In this document: piece after piece, positions 1-11,445 of the stretch
How positions within the stretch are numbered: position 1 is the stretch's first letter
Layout of the letters: each line of letters opens with the position of its first letter
NCBI GenBank assembly: GCA_024734495.1
Contig: JALMQS010000681.1
Location: 6,481,542 to 6,545,541 of the forward strand
Origin: Forficula auricularia
Taxonomy: Eukaryota > Arthropoda > Insecta > Dermaptera > Forficulidae
Reading direction: 5' to 3'
DNA: 64,000 nt
Notes under the pieces: generated by a model
The model's input: only the letters and a program-made list of their open reading frames with translations
What the model was told of the DNA's origin: nothing
The model's database searches: none
Translations under genes and position numbers: made by a program

Positions 1-191
1 GAATGCGTTTTACCACCACGGCACAAAGCTTAATTAATTAATAATTAGAAATAAGATTCATCTTTTTGTATTGCACGAATTTCTGACGAACGTTTCTACA
101 ATGTAAAAAAGAGTTGGGTGTGTGTATATAAATATATGTATTTAAATAACTAAGAAAAAATGGACTTTCTCCTCTTTCAAAATTAAGGGCT
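1..191. other. AT-rich flank, nothing recognised
   Basis: AT-rich sequence before the first inverted-repeat element. I see no coding frame, RNA motif or repeat boundary in it. Confidence 0.5.
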
Positions 192-238
192 TATACCGGG
201 TGAGTTTTTTATCCTGAGACAGTTTTATAACTTTTTTA

Positions 239-405
239 CTTGTTTATTATTTGTTAAATTGTTGTAATTAATTTGTATTGATGTTTATTAATGTATTGTA
301 GCTAGATTGTATTGATGTTTGGAGGACCTAGCCACCGAGGACTTGTTCCTCTAAGCAGGTCGAGGAATAAAGATTTATTTATTTATTTATTTATTATTAA
401 AAACA
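239..405 (+). mobile_element. LINE or SINE 3' tail inserted in family A
   Basis: A short insert that ends in AATAAA followed by an ATTT microsatellite, the usual look of a non-LTR retroelement 3' end. It interrupts the left arm of the family A element, which resumes at about 406 with the sequence that is continuous in the 5.1 kb copy. No coding part is left, so the clade is unknown. Confidence 0.5.
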
Positions 406-1247
406 ATCCATTATATGAAAAAAAGTTTCAAATAAAAGATTATTTATATCAAGGGGGAAACTAAACTACGGTATTGTTTGTCGACCTAGAACAAGCTTTC
501 AAGGGTATTTCGAGGTCAAGTTCTGTTTTTTAAATAGAAACCTATATGTTTCTGTACATATTCTTAATCTAGAAAAAAACTGAACAACTTTCATTAGAAC
601 TATTTTTATACATCAAATAAAAAAAATATTAAATCAATTAGATCTAAAAAAATAATCCAAATAATTATTTTTAACAATCATTAAACTTAATTAACAAATA
701 ATAATGATCAAATATTTAATTATTAAATAAATAATTTAATAATAAGACATTCCAGAGTGTCTTGCAAGTCTTCTGGATGAATTCCAGTTCCAATTTCGTT
801 ATTTTGGCCTGTTTAAGTTTTTTGGTAGCCTTTACATTTCCTGTTTTTTTTTTTAATAGATTTACAACACGATAAAATGAAACTCGTGACGGCAAAATTA
901 TTAATTATTAAATTATTTATTTAATAATTAAATATTTTATCATTATTATTTGATAATTAAGTTGAATGATTGTTAAAAATAATTATTTGAATTTTTTTTA
1001 AGATCTAATTGATTTAATATTTTTTTTATTTGATGTATAAAAAAATAGATCTAATGAAAGTTGTTCAGTTTTTTTTTTAGATTAAGTAGACCTAAAGAAA
1101 CATATAGGTTTCCATTTAAAAAACAGAATTGACATTGAAATACCCTTGAAAGCTTGTTCTAGGTCGACAAACAATAACGTAGTTTAGTTTCCCCATGATA
1201 TAAATAAACTTTATTTGAAACCTTTTTCCATATAATGCACTGCTTTT

Positions 1248-1560
1248 AACCGACTTCAAAAAAGGAGGAGGTTCTCTATTCGACTGATTTTTTTATTTTT
1301 TTTATTTTTTGTGCTTATGTTACCTCATATCTCCGCCAATTGTCAACCGATTTTGAAAAAAAAATTTCCATTGGGTCCAGTCTAGCTTCCGATTGGTCCC
1401 ATTTTTTTTTCGTTTTTTTTTTCATAGGTATTAGACCTTTTTTATTAGGTTTGTTTAGACCTAACCTCTTTGTTTATGAACCGATTTCGATGGTTCTTTT
1501 TTTATCCGAAAGGGGTGTCTTAGGGATGGTGTCATATTAATTTGGTCAAGTTCTGATGAT
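1248..1560 (+). repeat. Interspersed repeat beginning AACCGACTTCAAAAA, copy 1
   Basis: Matches 39,428-39,720 in the same orientation, including the GGAGGAGGTTCTC block. In both places it lies just before a fold-back element with GCCGACTTC ends, so the two parts probably belong to one composite repeat. The short frame inside it (1340-1540) shows no recognisable domain and I do not call it a gene. Confidence 0.55.
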
Positions 1561-1580
1561 ATGAAAACTAAAAAGAGAAA

Positions 1581-1977
1581 AATAAAAATAATTTTTAAGA
1601 AAAAAATAAAAGCCGACTTCAAAAAATTAAATGCAACAAACAAAATACACTAAAAGGTATAAAATAATTATTATCTTATATAGTTACAACTAAACGACGA
1701 AATATTAACATGAAATTACTTTTTGAAGTTGGTGCCAAACATATACCTTTTCTGAATCGCACTCGACGGATCTTACTTAGTACGTTTGGCGGGTACGCTC
1801 GCTTATAGGTATAGTTTGTTTGGTACCGACTTCAAAAAGTAATTTCATGTTAATATTTCGTCGTTTAGTTGTAACTAAATAAGATAATAATTATTTTATA
1901 CCTTTTAGTGGATTTTATTTGTTGCATTTAATTTTTTGAAGTCGGTTTCTATTTTTTTCTTAAAAATTATTTTTATT
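1581..1977. repeat. Fold-back element, copy 1
   Basis: Inverted arms of about 170 bases (about 1581-1749 and 1806-1977) flank a spacer of about 55 bases. The arms contain GCCGACTTC / GAAGTCGG and a TTCGTCGTTTAGTTG block. A second copy lies at 40,431-40,855 with the same arms and a similar spacer. No coding capacity. It is nested in the right arm of the family A element. Confidence 0.7.
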
Positions 1978-2323
1978 GAATTATAAGACTGTCTCAAGAT
2001 AAAAAAACTCGCCCGGTATATATAGAAAAATCTCTCAATTAATAATATAAAATGAAATAAGATTAAGAAATCAATTTTTGCAAAAGTAATTAAATCGTTT
2101 AAATTAAATTTCAGATATTAATTAACTCTGAGCTTATTAAATAAAATTTTTAAGTTAAAAATATATTTAAGCTGTATTATTATATGTAAATATAGAACAA
2201 GAACATTATATTAGGAATTTATTTGTTTGAAAGGATTAGTAAAATAATTTTAAACCAAGAGCAGCAAATTTCGCACTAATTTTTTACAAACTTTTATTTT
2301 TAATATCATATATTACTATTTTT

Positions 2324-3193
2324 AGGTAGATTTCGAAGAAATATACCTAATGCGCTCACTCTCATGATAAGACTTCCAGAAAATTTCATTATAGTTTTTC
2401 CGATCATGACCCCTAGACCCCAAAACCACCCTCCATTCAAATATATTCATATATATATACTAGCTGCAATGCCCACCTTCGGTGGGCCTCTTGCTAGCCA
2501 ACGGGCTTCGCCCCCTGGACCCCTGTCACTTGGAACACTCCCTCTCCTCCATCTCCAACCACTCTCCTTCCACTGACCCTGTCCCCAACCCTGGAACTTC
2601 TCCCCCGCCTCTGATCACCCTCCAACCCAGTAAACCTACCCCCTGGACTCCCCACCCATGAACCCCGCATCACCTGGATCCCACCTCCCAACTCCACATA
2701 GTTATATATATAGTTACAGACAGGCACAAATCCCCTTTAGTGCCCCCTGGATATAGGTACAGACACAGAAAGAAATGGCCTTTAGTACCTTCCAACCCCA
2801 CCCCTGGACCCCACCGCCCCTCTGGGGGGACGGACATAGGTACATACAGAGGCAGGCACAAATGTCCTTTAGTAGTATGTGATATGTATGTGGGTATGTG
2901 GGGGGTGTGTATGGCAATTTTATGGGTGCGCTGCAGGCCCCAACGTTCAACCGATTGCAATAAAATTTAGTCTTGATGCAAACAAGAACTGATTAGTTTT
3001 TGTTGACTTCAGCCCCAAGGGGGTGGAAATAGTGGGGGGTTGAAATCTTAAAAAATTCATAACAACGTTAATATGAATGATTCCAGTTTAGTCGTAAATT
3101 GCTAATATTCTACTAATTAACCTCTACAACTTGAGTCTGGAAAGTTTTTGATAGGAACAGTCTAAAGGGGTAGAGTACCTTCGAAATCTACCT
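2324..3193. mobile_element. TIR element with a nested or chimeric Helitron-type end
   Basis: A 15-bp perfect inverted repeat (AGGTAGATTTCGAAG at 2324-2338, complement at 3179-3193) bounds about 870 bases. At 2460 a Helitron-like terminus (minus strand CTAG, preceded by a perfect 7-bp hairpin with loop GAA) begins and runs right into C-rich sequence. No target duplication was found, and the superfamily of the outer repeat is unknown. Short frames in the C-rich part (2364-2970) are compositional and overlap on both strands. Confidence 0.45.
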
Positions 3194-3459
3194 CTTCCTT
3201 TTATTATTATTTTTGTGTTACGATCAAATAAATGCAATTAAATTTATTAATATATAAATATATATGTATATTATACTCAATGCTTGTAAATAATTTGTAT
3301 CTTTAAAAAATATGTTAGTGGTCCTGCAAAGTATTAAATTGTGAATTTACTGGTCCGCAATATCTAAAAGGATCACTGTACTAATCGCTTACAAGTATAA
3401 ACATTTATTTTTTTATTTTTTCTAAGGTATAATATAGAAAAAGAGAAAATTCTAAATAG

Positions 3460-3850
3460 ATAATTGATGGAATGGCAGCCCAAAGATCATGAAAGATAAT
3501 ATACCGAAAAAAAAAATTATTGGAAAGCCACTTTCATTCATTTAAAAACCGACGTTTCTGATAATGTTTTCTTCTTTTTCAGGGTTTAAAAGGGTCAAAG
3601 AAGGAAACTTCCTTCTTTTGTCCTTAAACAGTGTCGATGATACTGGCAAGAAATAACAATTTTCGAACGCTGTTGAAGGAAAAAAGAAGGAAGTTTTCTT
3701 CGTTCGCCATTTTTAACACTGAAGAAGAAGGAAAGCTCCTCCGAAACGTCGGTTTTTAAGAGAATGAAAGTCGACGTTCCAATAAATTTCTTTTAATCGG
3801 AATTTTTATTTTTCATTATCCTTGAGCTGCCTTTCTATCAATTATCAAAA
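3460..3850. repeat. Palindromic hammerhead element, family H2, copy 1
   Basis: Inverted arms (about 3460-3600 and 3700-3846) share outer ends related to TTGAGCTGCCTTTC. Each arm carries a hammerhead-like motif pointing outward. No coding capacity. The same outer sequence recurs at 3960-4312, 25,706-25,860 and 47,200-47,350. Confidence 0.65.
3719..3755 (+). ncRNA. Hammerhead ribozyme-like motif (H2, plus arm)
   Basis: CTGAAGA at 3719-3725, a weak purine/pyrimidine stem II, then GAAACGTC at 3743-3750. The 3' side of stem I (GGTTT) is present but the 5' side (AACA) pairs only in part. The opposite arm (minus, 3549-3583) reads CTGAAAA and has lost the conserved G8. Probably a decayed pair. Confidence 0.5.
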
Positions 3851-3959
3851 AAATAATAATATAGTAATTTCTTTTGGTTTTAGATTCAAGTTAAAAATAA
3901 GTTTTCAAATAAATTAAAATTTTATTTATATTAGAAGTATATTTTCTTTTGGGGAAACA

Positions 3960-4312
3960 GATTGGAGAATTGATGGAAAAGCAGCTCAAGGATAATGAAA
4001 AATAAAATTCCGAATATAAGAAATTTATTGGAATGTCACTTCATGCTTCTTAAAAAACGACGTTTCGGAGAAACTTCCTTTCTTCTTCAGGGTTTAGAAT
4101 GGTCAATGAAAAAAATATTCAGAAAACTTTCTTCTTCTGTCCTGAAATTTCGAATCATAATTTTTTTGTATATTTCCTTCGTTGACCCTTTTAAACCCTG
4201 AAGAGGAAGATTGTTTCGAAACGTCGATTTTTAAGAAGATGAGAAGACGAATAATGATAATTAATTGTTTTTTTCCATAATCCTTGGGACTGCCTTTCGA
4301 TCAATTCCCCAT
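3960..4312. repeat. Palindromic hammerhead element, family H2, copy 2
   Basis: Arms at about 3960-4110 and 4180-4312, arranged as in the neighbouring copy. The minus-strand motif has CUGAAGA at 4084-4090 (read in complement) and GAAACGUC at 4059-4066. The plus-strand motif is listed separately. An AT-rich spacer of about 70 bases lies between the arms. Confidence 0.65.
4198..4230 (+). ncRNA. Hammerhead ribozyme motif (H2, plus arm)
   Basis: CTGAAGA at 4198-4204, a 4-bp stem II (GAAG/TTTC with one wobble), GAAACGTC at 4218-4225, and stem I AAACC / GATTT with one mismatch. Stem III would be the self-complementary ACGU without a loop, which favours cleavage as a dimer. Activity is plausible but weak because of the short stem II. 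Confidence 0.5.
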
Positions 4313-4319
4313 TGAAATC

Positions 4320-5054
4320 TTTACCATTCTGTCTCTCTAAAAGAAAATATACTTCTAATAGAGGAAATTCTTCCTAAGAAATTAGAAAATTAAAAGAGTA
4401 AATTGTCAAAAATTAACAAAGAATCAAGTCACAATCATTTAGGAAAGAATCACATGCCTATTGGATTTTTTGATTGGAAATGTTGTTTGGCCCACAGGAA
4501 AGAAGGACGTAAGTAATAAAAGTACATAGAACAAAGCTTATAGAGACATTCTAAAAATGTCCAAAAAGTTAATTTGAACGAATTTATTTAGTAACTTGCT
4601 AGCATCAAAATTTTCGCCCCCCCCCCCCCCCCCCCCCTAGGGATTATAGGTTTTTCACTTCTAATCTAATTCGGACTTTTCCATTTCAAATTCAGAATAT
4701 TAACAATCAAATTCAGGAGTTTCAAAATCAAAATCAGAATTTATTAATAAACAGTTGAAAAAATAGAAAAACAGTTATTGTTAAGAGAAAAGTTCAAATT
4801 TGGTGCATTGTAAGATATTTGCGAACCAATTGTCAGCTAATTAACTAAAACCTTTCAAGATTGGCATTTTGTACTCTCAGGAAACGTTTTCAGGTAAAAA
4901 GCTATATAAGATTTAATTTGTAAAATATGCATGGTTTTATAAAAATTCTGAATTTGATTTGAAAAGGTCTGACTTTGATTTTTAAAAGTCCGCACTTGAT
5001 TTTTATAATCCTGAATTTGATATGGAAAAGTCTAAATTTGAAGTTAAAAATCTA
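4320..5054. other. AT-rich stretch with a poly-C run
   Basis: No gene. A run of more than 20 C residues lies at about 4616-4637. Short phrases around ATTCAGAATT recur from 4660 to 5040 in both orientations, suggesting a degenerate repeat. Confidence 0.4.
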
Positions 5055-6474
5055 TATACCAGAATGAGTTTCTTATCTTGAGACAGTCTTATAACTCAAA
5101 AACAGTACAGTATATGAAAAAAGTTTCAAATAAAAGTTTATTTATATCGAGGGGGAAACTAAACTACGGTATTGTTTGTCGACCTAGAACAAGCTTTCAA
5201 GGGTTTTTCGAGGTCAAGTTCTGTCTTTTAAATGGAAACCTATATGTTTCTGTACATATTCTGAATCTACAAAAAAAAATTGAACAACTTTTATTAGAAT
5301 AAATATTTATTAAATCGAAAAGTCACAACAATGAAAATAAGTGTTTATAATGATCTTAAAACTTCATATTATACGTATAGGTACATAGATTTAAGAGAGT
5401 ATTTTCTACTTAATAGAATTATTTAAAATTCTTGAGTTTAAAAAAGTTTATTTCTCGTGTCAATTCAGTAGATAGTTATATTGTATTACCAGTTTTTTTT
5501 TATGATATTGATGTGAGAAGGAGATACACCAGAAGGTGCATCCCCTAAAGGCCTGTATGGGATGGCCCCTCCTTCGTGAAAAGAACAGAGTAGAAGGAAA
5601 GAAGCCGGGATCACGAGCCAAATCTCAGAAAGTTAGATACAATCCAATTTACTAAGTTTAAGTTTACCATAATAAAAGTGGAGCATTTTTTGTTGAAGAC
5701 GAAATTGAAATGTTCTTAATTTATGCGGTGAATGTGGAAGAAGTGTTATGGGGCTCCCATTGAAATGGATGCCGAGCGTTTTCCTGATAGGAATACACCC
5801 TCACAAGCTTCATTTTATGTTGTAAATTTGTTAAAAACAAAAAAATCAAGAAATGTTAAGGCTATGAAGAAATAATTAGTAGAGATTGTGGTGTTGGTGC
5901 AAGGTGAAACATCTTTAATAAAAATAAGAGTAAATAAATGTGAAACAAGTGACCAAGAATCATAATCATAGTAAATCAATATTAAATATAATATTAATCT
6001 TATCTTCTAGTATGAGAAACTGAAACAAGCTAAAATAACGAAATTGGAACTGGAATTCATTCAGAAGACTCAGAACAGTGTCAGCAAAAATTATTAATTA
6101 TTTATTTAATAATTAAATATTTGATCATTATTATGTGATAATTAAGTTGAATGATTGTTAAAAATAATTATTAGAATTTTTTTGAGATCTAATTGATTTA
6201 ATATTTTTTTTGTTTGATGTCGTATAAAAAATAGTTCTAATAAAAGTTGTTCAGTTTTTTCTGTAGATTCAGAATATGTACAACAGAAACATATAGGTTT
6301 CCATTTAAAAAACAGAACTCTGACCTCGAAATACCCTTGAAAGCTTGTTCTACGTCAAACAACAATGAGCGTCCCCCCCTGATATAAATAAACTTTTATT
6401 TGAAACTTTTTCATATAATGCTCTGTTTTTGAGTTATAAGACTGTCTCAAGATAAAAAAACTCACCCGTTATAA
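5055..6474. mobile_element. Long-TIR DNA element, family A, copy 2
   Basis: Terminal inverted repeats match copy 1 (TATACC...GAGACAGTC at the left, GACTGTCTC...GGGTTATA-like at the right). The arms run about 5055-5300 and 6130-6474. Both sides of the internal region match parts of copies 1 and 3: the phrase GGTGTTGGTGCAAGGTG at about 5892 recurs in inverse near 10,340. A LINE tail is inserted at about 5487-5620. No transposase is readable, so this is a non-autonomous or decayed copy. Confidence 0.6.
5487..5620 (-). mobile_element. CR1/L2-type LINE 3' end, fragment 1
   Basis: A poly-T start, then GATATTGATGTGAGAAGG and CCCCTAAAGGCCTG, matches the 3' untranslated parts of the better-preserved LINE copies at 23,575 and 25,350. 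Reading is on the minus strand. Only the non-coding tail is left here. Confidence 0.65.
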
Positions 6475-6479
6475 AATGA

Positions 6480-7425
6480 GAGAAAATTCAAAAAAGAGTA
6501 AATCGTCAAATAAGAATAAAGAAAGGATCAAATCACAGACATTTAGGATAGAATTAAAAGATTATTGGATTTGGTTTTTAGCTAGACTGAAATTATTAAT
6601 AATATAAGCAATTAGAACAAAGCTTATAGACATTCTAGAAATTTTCAAAAAAGTTGATTTATTGAAATTTTCAGTATATAAAATTTTCGACTATTTTTTT
6701 TAACATGAAATTTATTAATAAGATAGAAAATTCGTTTTTTTAATTAATAAGAGAATTACAAGGTTATATTTAAAAATAAATAAAAAAAAAAAATAGTACC
6801 AAAGCTGTCAGAGCCATTATGAATATGTGAATTGATATAAATTTAATTTATAACTATAGAGATATTTTTAAATTATAAATAAATTACATATATATATATA
6901 AATAAATTTAAAAATAAATCCTTTTTTTTCCCATTTTTATTCAATTAATAATATGATGCAATCAAATAAGTTTGTATATGTTTATTTAAATATATATAAA
7001 TGGATTCAAATTGATTAATTATTCAGAGATGAGGTATCTCTACGTTTTCTTATTATATTATAGAACTAAAATATAAATAAAGAATTAGAAATAGTATAAA
7101 TTATATTTCGTATCCGAATTTATAGAGATGTCTTGAAAGATGGCTATTTTATAAAGAACTCGGGTAAGAACCTATTTGAGTTTGTTTATATATTCATACT
7201 AATAAAAATTCTGAAGTTAGCTTTTGGATTTTAAAAATTTATTTATAATACAACGATCAGGTATAATGTGTATATACATATTAATTAAAGTTGCGTCATT
7301 TTTTATTAGAGCTTGTTGACTCAAATATATATATTTATTTTAAGCTATTAAAACTTATAAAATGACGAAAACCAGATAATTTTGAGCGTTAAATTCAAAT
7401 TTTTTAAATAAGTAAAAGTACCTGG
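6480..7425. other. AT-rich stretch, nothing recognised
   Basis: Low-complexity A/T sequence with scattered TATATA runs. No coding frame, TIR or RNA motif seen. Confidence 0.4.
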
Positions 7426-7605
7426 CCACCGAGCGATGCTCGGTAACTTTTGATTCAGTTAAAAGCTATATATTAATCCCCGAACCCCCCCCTCGCCCTT
7501 CGAACCCCCACCTCCACCCCTCACCCCAATTCGCCCCCCCCCCCCCGTAACCCTCCACCCTCGCCCCGCATCCTCACCCAGTTTTTGCATTTCAAGCCGT
7601 GTAGT
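7426..7605. mobile_element. Family B element terminus (GC hairpin plus C-rich tract), copy 1
   Basis: Starts with a perfect hairpin CCGAGCGATGCTCGG preceded by a GTACCTGG motif, then a C-rich tract. The same terminus is found at about 18,254 (opposite orientation), 34,162 and 54,250. A terminal hairpin a few bases from the end suggests a Helitron-like relative; this is inference. Confidence 0.45.
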
Positions 7606-7612
7606 GGCCCAC

Positions 7613-8060
7613 AGATTATGTGTATATATGTAAGTTACGCGCCTAAAAAGTATAGAATCAGCACTCCTGATGTCGTCATCAAAACTGCTGATACATCAAA
7701 ATATAAAGATATAAAAGGCCCTCAGCCACGACGCCAAGCCAGACTTGACCCGAGTTAGCTAGCCTACTCTTCTCACTTCTCCACACAGGAGCAATACGCC
7801 TCTCTGTCGGGCTTATCCCAAAACCCAATTATTAACTTCATTATTAAACTTTATGCCAGATAATCAGGCTTGATTCAGACTGCGCTCTGCTGGCTCTGCT
7901 TACTCATTATTATATGTCGAGGAACAACACAAGTTCTCTGTCGGGCCAACCCATATCTCATATTATTAAACTCATTTTATCCCCCAGAATAACCATCAGT
8001 TATTCCAGTTTAATATAATCCCTTAGAATATTCAATTTAATTCAATTTAATGTAAAACCA
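7613..8060 (+). mobile_element. Possible solo LTR with TATA box
   Basis: The block departs from its surroundings in base composition and contains ATATAAAAGGCCCTCAGCC at about 7707-7726, which resembles a core promoter at the U3/R boundary. CTCTGTCGGGC appears twice, about 145 bases apart. I could not define LTR ends or a target duplication, so this remains a guess. Confidence 0.3.
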
Positions 8061-8317
8061 AATGTAAAAAATATAAAAGTGTTTCTAAACAAAGTATTTT
8101 AAAAAACAAATCTTTCGATTGTTTTTAAAAAACTCCCTCCAAGCAAGACCTACCTAATTTGTATAGGTATATAAATAAATACCGTATAATAATTTTTTCA
8201 ATTTAAATAAACAATTTTTGAGTTCATCAATTAAATTGCCAAATTCTAATATATATATTTATTATATATCTGTGGGATTTAAAACTCGATTTTTAATCAA
8301 TTAAATTGTCTAACTTG

Positions 8318-8757
8318 GCGTACCTATAGGGGGTGCGGTAGGTGCAATCCGTACCGGGCGGCACATATTTTGGGGCGGCATTGTTTATATTTAGTTATAG
8401 TTGTAAAAAACAACTTGTTCACTTCATAAGGTACTATTCGATTTCTACGAATTATGAATTATGTCTCATAGGTTGGGTATACCTGCAGCCTCCGTAAGTT
8501 TCTTGTGGCCTTTAAAAAAGTATCTTGTATTTTTATAAAAGTTGCATTTATAGGTATATCAACTTATGCGGCCTCCTTTATTACTGCCTAATTTAAATAT
8601 GGCATCCAATGGTAAAAAAGTTCCCCACCTATAGTTTGTCTCAATTACAATTATTTATTTATGTTTATTAATTTATAAAAACCACCATTTGATAGACTTA
8701 GAAAGAGTGGCAAATTGAGACCGCCCCGGGCGCCAAAAGTTCTAGGTACGCTACTAG
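8318..8757. mobile_element. Degenerate TIR element (GCGTACCTA ends)
   Basis: GGCGTACCTATAG at the left and its near complement CTAGGTACGCTA at the right flank a block beginning with a G-rich and ending with a C-rich segment. The terminal wording resembles hAT miniature elements. No clear 8-bp duplication. Confidence 0.4.
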
Positions 8758-8794
8758 CCAAGATTATTTTAAAATAATATAAATATAGATGAGA

Positions 8795-9060
8795 TTCTAC
8801 GGTAACTGTGGCGCCGATGGATTCTTATAGTACTCACCAAAATAAGACTAAAATGAAGAATACCAATTTTTGAGATTTCGCTTAGTTTTCAAGATATCGA
8901 GTTTAAAAAATACTGTTTTTTATATTTATTTTCTTTAATTTTTCAATTGTTTTTTTTTTATAAAAACCACGGAAACCGTAGTATCACGGTTTCTGTGTGG
9001 CGCCGCTATATCTGACGACGGATTCTTTTAGAACTGACGGAATAAGTCGGAGAGTAAAAA
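8795..9060 (+). repeat. Degenerate direct repeat (TGTGGCGCCG block)
   Basis: A segment with GGTAACTGTGGCGCCG and GGATTCTTATAG at about 8800-8860 recurs imperfectly at about 8978-9050. Origin unknown; no coding frame. Confidence 0.35.
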
Positions 9061-9289
9061 TAAAATTTCAACTACAAATTTGAACTGAAATTGAGTTTAT
9101 GGACTTTGATGTCGTCTCAAATTGTCTCAACTGAGGGCCAGTGGGCGTTGACAATTTTCACTTTTAAATTTTCATAGGTTCGGTGTACAAACGTAAACCA
9201 CGTAACCTAGACATTCTTTGGAATGAGATTCAAGCAGTGTGTAGAGAAATCTCATTGGACGTTTTGATACGATGTACAGAATCAGTGGT

Positions 9290-9660
9290 GACTCGTACTC
9301 AGAATTGAAAGAAATAATTATTAAGATTTTTTGAGATCTAATGAATTCATGTATATTTTGTTTATTTGATGTCGTATAAATAAATAGTTCTTAAATAGTT
9401 TTTAAGGAATTTGGTGTTGGTACTTGGTGAAACATTTTTATCCAATAATTTTAAATAGTTCTTATGAAAGTTGTTCACTTTTTTTTGTAGATTAAGTAGA
9501 CGTATAGAAAAATATAGGGTTCCATTTAAAAAACAGAACTTGACATTGAAATACCCTTGAAAGCCTGTTCCAGGTCGACAAACAATAGCGTAGTTTAGTT
9601 TTCCCCTTGATATAATCAAACTTTTATTTGAAACTTTTTTTCATATAATTTTACAAAAGA
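9290..9660. mobile_element. Family A element, copy 3, right-arm fragment
   Basis: Matches the right arms of the 0.2 and 5.1 kb copies (GATTTAAT, TTTCCATTTAAAAAACAGAA, GAAATACCCTTGAAAGC and GACTGTCTC phrases). It contains a short internal insertion or duplication around 9395-9450. The coding-like frame at 9362-9619 lies in this arm and is not a gene. Confidence 0.55.
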
Positions 9661-10019
9661 CTGTCTCTACATCTAATTTATATCCACAAAGTTTTATAAA
9701 AATATCTAATGTAGTTAATTTTTAAATAATTGGACAGCATAAGTTTAAATAATTTAACTAAGTTCGATAAAAATAAAAATTTATCTAATATAGTTTTGGA
9801 GTTATTTAAAAAAAAAAAGAAAATATTTTTCAAAAAAATAACCATATCAACCTGTAATGTTAATCCAAAATAAAGGAAAAAGGGACGACGTTTTTGTCTT
9901 ATAATTAAGCCCCTTCAATATTGGCATTCAATTATGAAACACCGTGTATAAGTTTGGTCAAAAAATAAAATAAAGAACAAAGTCAAAAATGATTTTTTTT
10001 TTAATAATAAATATATATA

Positions 10020-10335
10020 GACTAAAGATAAGAGTAAATAAATATTTTATTTAATATGGATTTACTATGAGTTAAGGATACTGGGTCACTTATTTCACAT
10101 TAAAATTAAAAAATTAAAAGATATAAAATTTTCTAGGAAATACAGAAAGTAACTGTTACTTTCTGTATTTCCTGAAGATGGGTCGATAGCCCGAAATATA
10201 TATATTGAAAAAGAAAAAAAATTTTATATCTTTTAATTTTTCAATTTTAATGTGAAATAAGTGACCCAGTATCCTTAACTCATAGTAAATCCATATGAAA
10301 TAAAATATTTATTTACTCTTATCTTTATTAAAGAT
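10020..10335. repeat. Palindrome with a hammerhead-like core on one arm
   Basis: Outer arms at about 10,020-10,150 and 10,200-10,335 are close inverted copies, including GTGACCCAGTATCCTTAAC in the right arm. The centre holds a small perfect palindrome around AGTAACTGTTACT, then CTGAAGA at 10,169-10,175 followed by a GGG/CCC stem and GAAA at 10,188-10,191. The central RNA motif lies only on the plus strand. Confidence 0.55.
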
Positions 10336-10381
10336 GTTTCACCTTGCACCAACACCACAATCTCTACTGATTATATATAGA

Positions 10382-11444
10382 CTAGCTGCAAGGCCCGCCT
10401 TCAGCGGCCCTCTTGCGTGCCCCCTGGACCCCCAGCCCACGAACCACACCCCCACTCCATGCCCAACCCCTGCCCCCACACCACCACCCCAACACTCCAT
10501 CCGCACCCTAACTCACGAACGCCACCCCCGCCCCCACACCATCACCCCAACACTCCATCCGTAACCCACGAACCCCCCACCATGAACCCATGCCCAACCC
10601 CCGCCCCCACACCATCCACCTCGAACCCCATCCACCCCGGACCCCACCCCGTGCCCTCCAACCCTGCGCATCACACACCCCCTAGCCCCCCGCTAGGCCC
10701 CCTGGACTCCACCTCTCACCACCCCCTGCACCCTACTCCGCCTCACTCCCTCACCCCAACCCCATTCCACCCCGCGCACCCCATACCCTAACCCATCCCC
10801 ACTCCATTCCACCCCCGCTCACAGTTTTTGCATTTTTAGCACAGATTATGTATACAAAATTTGGTTGAGTTTGGTCCAAGAGAAAGAATTTTCATTTTTT
10901 TGACCCCCCCCCCCATTTTGGATGGTTAATTTTTGCACTTCTAGCTCTCTAGAGGCCTAGAGATTATGTATACAAAATTTGATTGAGTTTACTCCAAGGG
11001 CAAGAATTTACATTTTTTCACCCTCTTCCTCTTTTTGGGTGGTTTTTTTTGGGGAAATTTTTTTAAACAAAAGTTGTCAGAAATCACATACCCTACAACT
11101 TTGTTTATCATAAAATTTGCCGTAGTGTTAATAGTTTAGGAGTTATTTGATAATTTTCATTTGTGCGCCCCCCAAACCCCCTTCTGGGGTCAAAATATCA
11201 AAACGTTATATAGCTAAAAACGTAAGTTAGAAGACATCTGATGTAAATATGAAATTTCATAATAATCCCTTTAGCCGTTTTTACGTGAATCGTGAGCAAC
11301 TTTTCGGAAACCATTGAAACAGACAGACAGACAGACAGAAATTTTGTTGAGGGTGTTTTCGTTCATAACTTTGCTTGAAACATGTGAAACCAAAATTTGG
11401 TGTGATTTGGAGCAATGTACAGACAAAACCTTAATTTTATATAA
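10382..11444 (-). mobile_element. Helitron-like element, copy 1
   Basis: Read on the minus strand, the element ends in CTAG with a T next to it, with a GC hairpin about 10 bases before the end, as in Helitron 3' termini. Its other end approaches the TCTATATATATAAAA start seen in the complete copy at 60,695-61,667 but has lost the first bases. It contains a long C-rich tract (10,420-10,830), an ACAG microsatellite (11,317-11,338) and a conserved block ending in ACAAAACCTTAATTTTAT. No Rep/helicase, so non-autonomous. Proline-rich frames in the C tract are compositional. Confidence 0.6.
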
Positions 11445-11445
11445 A

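Larger units (their letters stand above)
192..2020. mobile_element. Long-TIR DNA element, family A, copy 1 (with nested insertions)
   Basis: The ends are inverted: TATACCGGGTGAG at the left and its complement (CTCGCCCGGTATA) at the right, each followed inward by a conserved GAGACAGT/ACTGTCTC block. The arms are several hundred bases long (about 410-720 and 730-1245) and match in inverted orientation. A left insertion (about 239-405) and a right insertion (about 1248-1978) interrupt the arms; copy 2 at 5.05-6.47 kb shows the uninterrupted order. Positions about 750-830 match in inverse about 6016-6075, where one frame reads EKLKQAKITKLELEF, a possible remnant of a charged helical coding segment. 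The superfamily is not identifiable. Confidence 0.6.

Noticed and set aside
1340..1540. 66-residue frame in the AACCGACTTC repeat
   Set aside because: The corresponding part of the second copy (39.4-39.7 kb) is not open, so no coding conservation.
10334..10791. Proline/histidine-rich plus-strand frames
   Set aside because: They translate a C-rich tract of a Helitron-like element; similar frames appear at 60,739-61,098 on both strands, as expected from composition only.
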